Shown one piece after another: positions 63,635 to 64,000 of a stretch of DNA of 64,000 bases. The position numbers and the translations under genes are program-made. The notes below the pieces were generated by a model. That model was not told the DNA's origin, searched no databases, and was given only the letters and a program-made list of their open reading frames with translations. Numbering within the stretch: position 1 is the first letter of the stretch; each line of letters begins with the position of its first letter. Origin of the DNA: Stutzerimonas stutzeri (GTDB lineage: Bacteria > Pseudomonadota > Gammaproteobacteria > Pseudomonadales > Pseudomonadaceae). The stretch covers positions 3,499,001 to 3,563,000 of the forward strand of contig NZ_CP036186.1 in NCBI RefSeq assembly GCF_015291885.1, in the 5' to 3' direction.

Positions 63635-64000
63635 CGATCGACTCCTGTGGCATTGATCAAGGCAACCGGGTGCTCATGCCCCGGCGATGTTATTGCAGCC
63701 GGCGCCAACAGGCGTTCGAGCTGCTGAAAAAACACCTGCAAAGGCGCAATGTTGCCGCTCACTTTCATGCGCAGCAGCGCGCCTTCCCAGGCATTGCTTA
63801 TGAATTCCGCGAGGGCTGGGCAATCGCAGTCGGAGGCGATCTCGCCAGCGCTGCGCGCCTGCTCCAGACAAGTCGCGAGCAGATAGACGGATTGCTCAAG
63901 TATCTCGCTGAGCCGATTCGAGATCGGCGGGCACAGCTCGGCCATCTCGAAACTCAGACTGCCGATAAAGCAGTGATATTCGGGCTTTTCCTTGCGGGCA
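63631..64000 (-). CDS. nemR: TetR-family repressor, C-terminal part (window edge)
   Basis: The frame is open to the right edge, so the N-terminal helix-turn-helix lies outside. The visible part has KPEYHCFIGSLSFEMAELCP, then ISNRLSEILEQSVYLLATCL and LAEFISNAWEGALLRMKVSG, the usual TetR_C ligand domain. Cys residues (YHCFIG, ELCPP, ATCLEQ, SDCDCPA) are plentiful, and NemR-type sensors use Cys to detect electrophiles (inference). ATGA overlap with the Old Yellow Enzyme gene supports a regulator-target pair. Confidence 0.8.
   Translation of the reverse strand, partial: ARKEKPEYHCFIGSLSFEMAELCPPISNRLSEILEQSVYLLATCLEQARSAGEIASDCDCPALAEFISNAWEGALLRMKVSGNIAPLQVFFQQLERLLAPAAITSPGHEHPVALINATGVDR

Overview
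The window looks like chromosome from a high-GC gammaproteobacterium of the Pseudomonas group. An MvaT-type H-NS analogue (34.2 kb), the general amino-acid importer AapJQMP, OlsBA ornithine-lipid synthases, AlgA, FolM/FolX, a HopJ-family protein and PurU together point to Pseudomonas sensu lato. A Stutzerimonas (P. stutzeri group) strain is my best guess, by inference only. No rRNA, tRNA or CRISPR array was seen.

Accessory region, 1 to about 12.2 kb: lower in GC than the rest. It opens with the C-terminal part of a tyrosine recombinase. A 1.1 kb gene-free stretch follows, with four copies of a CCTTAGTGCCACGGG-type repeat. Next is a one-direction set of small genes: two short zinc-finger proteins, three short proteins that may be ribbon-helix-helix DNA binders, a winged-helix replication/regulatory-like protein, two coiled-coil or linker proteins, a lone phage tape-measure-like protein, a membrane-anchored coiled-coil peptide and a serine resolvase. 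Gaps between these genes are rich in hairpins, including a roughly 170 nt row of four stem-loops (3.3-3.5 kb) flanked by GTCC-N6-GGAC palindromes. No terminase, portal, capsid or conjugation gene is present. I read this as a small integrative element (phage satellite, phage-plasmid or integrative plasmid relative) whose tape-measure gene is its most unusual cargo. A complete IS66-family element (8669-11176, 27 bp imperfect inverted repeats, 8 bp duplication CACTGTAG) has landed in its right part. Two small minus-strand genes of accessory type (11.36-11.90 kb) lie before the core begins at the purL terminator.

Core region, 12.3-64 kb: purL; the aapJQMP importer; a carboxylesterase; an RhlB-like helicase; moaCDE for molybdopterin; a PIN-PhoH ATPase; a DmeF-like metal exporter; yaaA; algA; a HerA-like ATPase with a small partner; purU; mvaT; sbcB. 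A six-gene RDD / SpoIIM-like / DUF4129 / DUF4350 / MoxR / DUF58 operon follows. Then come a PilZ protein, two envelope proteins, pyruvate kinase, a ferredoxin reductase with a GGDEF cyclase, class I fumarase, an Aer-like receptor, a VF530-type protein, a DJ-1/PfpI protein, a cardiolipin synthase, an acyl-CoA dehydrogenase-like protein and olsBA. The last part holds acpH, a class II aldolase, a MioC-type flavodoxin, a PilZ-like protein, folM-folX-DUF1244-hopJ, cysZ and an Old Yellow Enzyme gene overlapped by a TetR repressor that runs off the right edge.

Functional links: c-di-GMP handling appears three times (GGDEF enzyme with an inhibitory site, canonical PilZ, degenerate PilZ). Envelope lipid work clusters at 52.6-57.3 kb (cardiolipin synthase, OlsBA, AcpH). 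Many adjacent genes overlap by the ATGA arrangement, which supports the operons described.
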